Source of the DNA: Clostridiales bacterium
Lineage (GTDB): Bacteria; Bacillota; Clostridia; Oscillospirales; Acutalibacteraceae
Assembly (NCBI GenBank): GCA_019421725.1
Contig: JAHZES010000015.1
Span: forward strand, 1-16,002
Length of the DNA: 16,002 nucleotides
Reading direction: 5' to 3'
The position numbers were made by a program, and so were the translations under genes. Below are positions 13,791 through 16,002 of the stretch, one piece after another (positions within the stretch are counted from its first letter, which is position 1; each line of letters begins with the position of its first letter). The notes below the pieces were generated by a model. That model did not search any database. It was not told the DNA's origin and saw only the letters and a program-made list of their open reading frames with translations.

Positions 13791-15218
13791 TTATTCCGCC
13801 ATTGCAATCGGTTCCTGCATAGCCAGCGGAGTGGTCATGCGGCGCGGGTCAAGAATGGTGTCAAGCTGCTGCGCAGTCAGGAGATTCTGTTCCAAGACCA
13901 CCTCGCGTACGGTTTTGCCCGTTTTGAGCGCATGCTTTGCAACTTCGGCGGATTTTTTGTAACCGACGAACGGACAAAGCGCAGTTGCAATACCAACAGA
14001 GCCGTCCACCAGCTGTTTGCAGCGGGCTTCATTGGCGGTGATACCGGTGATGCAGTTATCTACCAGCGTCCGGACGGCGTGCGTCATGGATTCCAGTGAA
14101 TCGAACAGACGGTCGAACGCCACCGGCTCGAATGCATTAAGCTCCATCTGGCCGCCTTCCGCTGCCATGGTGATCGTCATATCGTTGCCGATTACGGAAA
14201 AAGCCACCTGAGACACGACCTCTGGAATTACAGGATTGATTTTGCCGGGCATAATAGAGGAGCCGTTCTGCTTTGCCGGCAGATTAATTTCTGCCAGACC
14301 GGTTTTCGGTCCGCTGGAAAGCAACCGGAGATCATTGCACATTTTCGAAAGGTCAACGGCGCAGGTTTTTAAGGCGGAAGAGACCTCGACAAATCCATCC
14401 AGATTTTCGGTCGCGTCAAACAGATCCGTAGCCTGCATCAACGGATATCCGGTTTCTTCTCCAAGCTCACGGACAATATTATGAAAATAGAAGGGACTTA
14501 CATTAATCGCCGTTCCAATGGCGGTACCTCCCATATTCAGCGTATACATCGGGTGCTGCGCACGCTCGATCCGGCGGATATCGCGTGCAATAACAGAAGC
14601 ATAGGAATGAAACGTCTGTCCCAGACGCATCGGAACCGCGTCCTGCAGCTGGGTGCGCCCCATTTTCAGTACGTGGTCGAATTCGTGCGCTTTGGCAAGA
14701 AGAGCATCCTCCAGGCGGTGAAGCTGTGCGGTAAGCTGCGGTACAAGGTCCAGTACGGTCAGCTTTCCGGCAGAGGGGATCACATCGTTGGTGGACTGCG
14801 CCATGTTGACGTGATCGTTTGGGTGTATGATAGAATAATCGCCCTTCTGTCCCCCAAGAAGTTCAATCGCACGGTTAGCAATTACTTCATTCGCATTCAT
14901 ATTAGCCGAAGTTCCCGCGCCGCCCTGAATCGCATCTACAATAAACTGATCCAACAGCTTGCCTTCCAAAATCTCATCGCAGGCGCGTACAATGGCTTCT
15001 GCTTTTGAGCTGTCAAGCTCCTGTGCGCGGCGGTTCGTGATGGCTGCCGCTTTTTTAATGCGTGCCAGATTCTGTACAAAACGGTGATTCAACGGGCGGT
15101 GCGTAATCGGAAAATTCTGCTTTGCGCGCAGCGACTGCACTCCGTAATATGCATTGCCGGGAACCTCCAGGCTGCCGATCGAATCGCTTTCGATTCTTGT
15201 TAATTCAGAAACGGACAT
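13791..15218 (-). CDS. aspA: Aspartate ammonia-lyase (aspartase)
   Basis: The start is ATG 15216-15218, preceded by AAAGGAG at 9 bases; the open frame runs 16 codons further up but without a ribosome binding site. The 475-residue enzyme of the fumarase/aspartase superfamily shows GTSANMNANEV (102-112), HPNDHVNMAQSTND (132-145), GRTQLQDAVP and the signature loop GSSIMPGKINPV (319-330) with the catalytic Ser. The stretch NPVIPEVV, then VIGNDMTITMAAEGGQMELN and GITANEARC, matches aspartases better than class II fumarases. It converts L-aspartate to fumarate and ammonia in the cytoplasm and homotetramers are usual. It is transcribed alone and divergently from an Lrp-like regulator gene. Confidence 0.93.
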   Translation of the reverse strand: MSVSELTRIESDSIGSLEVPGNAYYGVQSLRAKQNFPITHRPLNHRFVQNLARIKKAAAITNRRAQELDSSKAEAIVRACDEILEGKLLDQFIVDAIQGGAGTSANMNANEVIANRAIELLGGQKGDYSIIHPNDHVNMAQSTNDVIPSAGKLTVLDLVPQLTAQLHRLEDALLAKAHEFDHVLKMGRTQLQDAVPMRLGQTFHSYASVIARDIRRIERAQHPMYTLNMGGTAIGTAINVSPFYFHNIVRELGEETGYPLMQATDLFDATENLDGFVEVSSALKTCAVDLSKMCNDLRLLSSGPKTGLAEINLPAKQNGSSIMPGKINPVIPEVVSQVAFSVIGNDMTITMAAEGGQMELNAFEPVAFDRLFDSLESMTHAVRTLVDNCITGITANEARCKQLVDGSVGIATALCPFVGYKKSAEVAKHALKTGKTVREVVLEQNLLTAQQLDTILDPRRMTTPLAMQEPIAMAE

Positions 15219-15254
15219 CGCAAAGATCTCCTTTACAATTAATTTTACATACGA

Positions 15255-15283
15255 AGAATAACACACTCAATTTAAAAGGTAAA
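15255..15283 (-). promoter_or_regulatory. Promoter of aspA
   Basis: On the minus strand: TTTACC (15283-15278), a 17-base spacer and TATTCT (15260-15255). A short palindrome CCCATTTGGG (15285-15294) touches the upstream edge of the -35 and could be an operator. Confidence 0.6.
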
Positions 15284-15386
15284 GCCCATTTGGGAACTTG
15301 CGAACGAAACGTCAATTTTAAAGTACCCTCCTTCATTAAATTATGTTTTCGCTAAAAATAACTGCGAATCTTCGGTGTGGTTTTTA

Positions 15387-15415
15387 TTGAAGAATCATTG
15401 AAAATCAGGTAAAAT
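15387..15415 (+). promoter_or_regulatory. Promoter of the Lrp/AsnC-like gene
   Basis: TTGAAG (15387-15392), a 17-base spacer and TAAAAT (15410-15415). The -10 covers the first possible ATG of the open frame (15414), which supports the later start at 15468. Confidence 0.6.
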
Positions 15416-15439
15416 GAATACGGGAATAAAAATTCAGCG

Positions 15440-15453
15440 ACTGGTAAACCAGT
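15440..15453 (+). promoter_or_regulatory. Palindrome ACTGGT-AA-ACCAGT in the leader of the Lrp-like gene
   Basis: Perfect 6-bp arms around two A bases, about 20 bases after the expected transcription start and directly before the ribosome binding site. It could be an operator for autoregulation or a small RNA hairpin limiting translation. The repeat is certain; the role is inferred. Confidence 0.4.
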
Positions 15454-15467
15454 TAAAGGAGACCGGC

Positions 15468-15911
15468 ATGGATCAAATCGACAGACAAATCTTAAAAATT
15501 CTGCAGGAAAACGCCCGTACGCCGCTGAAGGTGATTGCGGCCAAAACCTTTCTTTCGCCGCCGGCGGTTTCGGCCAGAATCGCTCACCTGGAGGAGGAAG
15601 GGACGATCCGGGGCTATCATGCGGAGGTCAACCCGTTTGCCCTCGGATATCATATTCTGGCCTTTATCAACCTTCAGGTTGAGCCGCCACAAAAAGTAAC
15701 ATTCTATCCTTTTGCGGAACGCTGCCCAAACGTTTTGGAATGCAGCTGTGTGACCGGACCGTTTTCCATGCTGCTTAAGGTGGCATTTGCCAGCATGACG
15801 GAGCTGGATGCTTTTATCGGCCAACTCCAGGAATTTGGCAAAACAAGTACACAGATCGTTTTTTCCACTCACACCGGCCCGCGCGGTGTGAACCCGGAGG
15901 TAGAAAACTGA
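15468..15911 (+). CDS. Lrp/AsnC-family transcriptional regulator
   Basis: The start is ATG 15468, behind AAAGGAG at 6 bases; 18 upstream in-frame codons overlap the promoter and are rejected. The 147-residue protein begins MDQIDRQILKILQENARTPL, the standard Lrp N-terminus, with helix-turn-helix SPPAVSARIAHLEEEGTI (about 29-46) and a C-terminal alpha/beta RAM-type effector domain that includes CVTGPFSMLLKV, the usual ligand-loop region. Such proteins bind amino acids and control nearby amino-acid genes. The divergent aspA makes aspartate or another amino acid a reasonable but unproven effector. It has its own promoter and terminator. Confidence 0.9.
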   Translation: MDQIDRQILKILQENARTPLKVIAAKTFLSPPAVSARIAHLEEEGTIRGYHAEVNPFALGYHILAFINLQVEPPQKVTFYPFAERCPNVLECSCVTGPFSMLLKVAFASMTELDAFIGQLQEFGKTSTQIVFSTHTGPRGVNPEVEN

Positions 15912-15928
15912 ACCCGGAATTTTTCTGC

Positions 15929-15982
15929 AAAAAAACGCATTCCGAAATGACAAAGCACAGTCGTTTCGGAATGCGTTTTTTT
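15929..15982. terminator. Strong, symmetric terminator after the Lrp-like gene
   Basis: ACGCATTCCGAAA (15935-15947) pairs perfectly with TTTCGGAATGCGT (15964-15976). A-run and T-run flanks (15929-15935 and 15976-15982) extend the stem and provide U-tracts on both strands, so it can act in both directions. Confidence 0.9.
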
Positions 15983-16002
15983 AATTTGGAAAAGAGAATC
16001 AG

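Noticed and set aside
15236..15330. Possible small leader frame before aspA on the minus strand (AGGAGGG followed by a TTG)
   Set aside because: It lies upstream of the likely aspA promoter and has no ATG, so it would not be part of the main transcript.

Overview
The window looks like a piece of a Clostridia (Firmicutes) chromosome with moderate G+C, perhaps Oscillospirales. The grounds are strong AGGAG-type ribosome binding sites, TTGACA/TATAAT-like promoters, a lantibiotic-type regulator/ABC module, a CsoR-controlled copper operon and compact hairpin terminators. The taxonomic call is inference from style only. No tRNA, rRNA, transposase, integrase or CRISPR array was seen.

Left part (1-5180) is an accessory, decaying region. 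It opens with the DNA-binding end of an OmpR-type response regulator, then an intact BcrA-type ABC ATPase and an ABC-2 permease that is cut off and runs straight into the catalytic end of a histidine kinase. After this come a lipoprotein start broken in an A-tract, an MFS transporter with no N-terminus, one nonsense codon and one frameshift, the first membrane segments of a CPBP-type protease joined in frame to an NlpC/P60-SpaA surface protein, and two orphan gene tails. At least five joints between unrelated gene pieces lie within about 3 kb.

Right part (5181-16002) consists of intact genes with their own promoters and terminators: a secreted endonuclease/exonuclease/phosphatase-fold enzyme with two tandem CBM9-like domains; cysteine synthase cysK preceded by a 28-codon reading frame containing a Cys-Arg-Arg-Cys-Cys-Ser-Cys run; a convergent short-chain dehydrogenase; a TtcA-family PP-loop ATPase; a copper operon (copA with a fused C-terminal CopZ-like domain, then csoR) behind a promoter overlapped by a CsoR-like operator; and aspartase aspA divergent from an Lrp/AsnC regulator.

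Functional reading: the copper genes form a self-regulated efflux unit. The cysK leader looks like a cysteine-sensing translational device. The Lrp-like protein is a natural candidate regulator of aspA. The best candidates for something new are the cysK leader peptide and the internal ribosome binding site that could release a free CopZ from inside copA.
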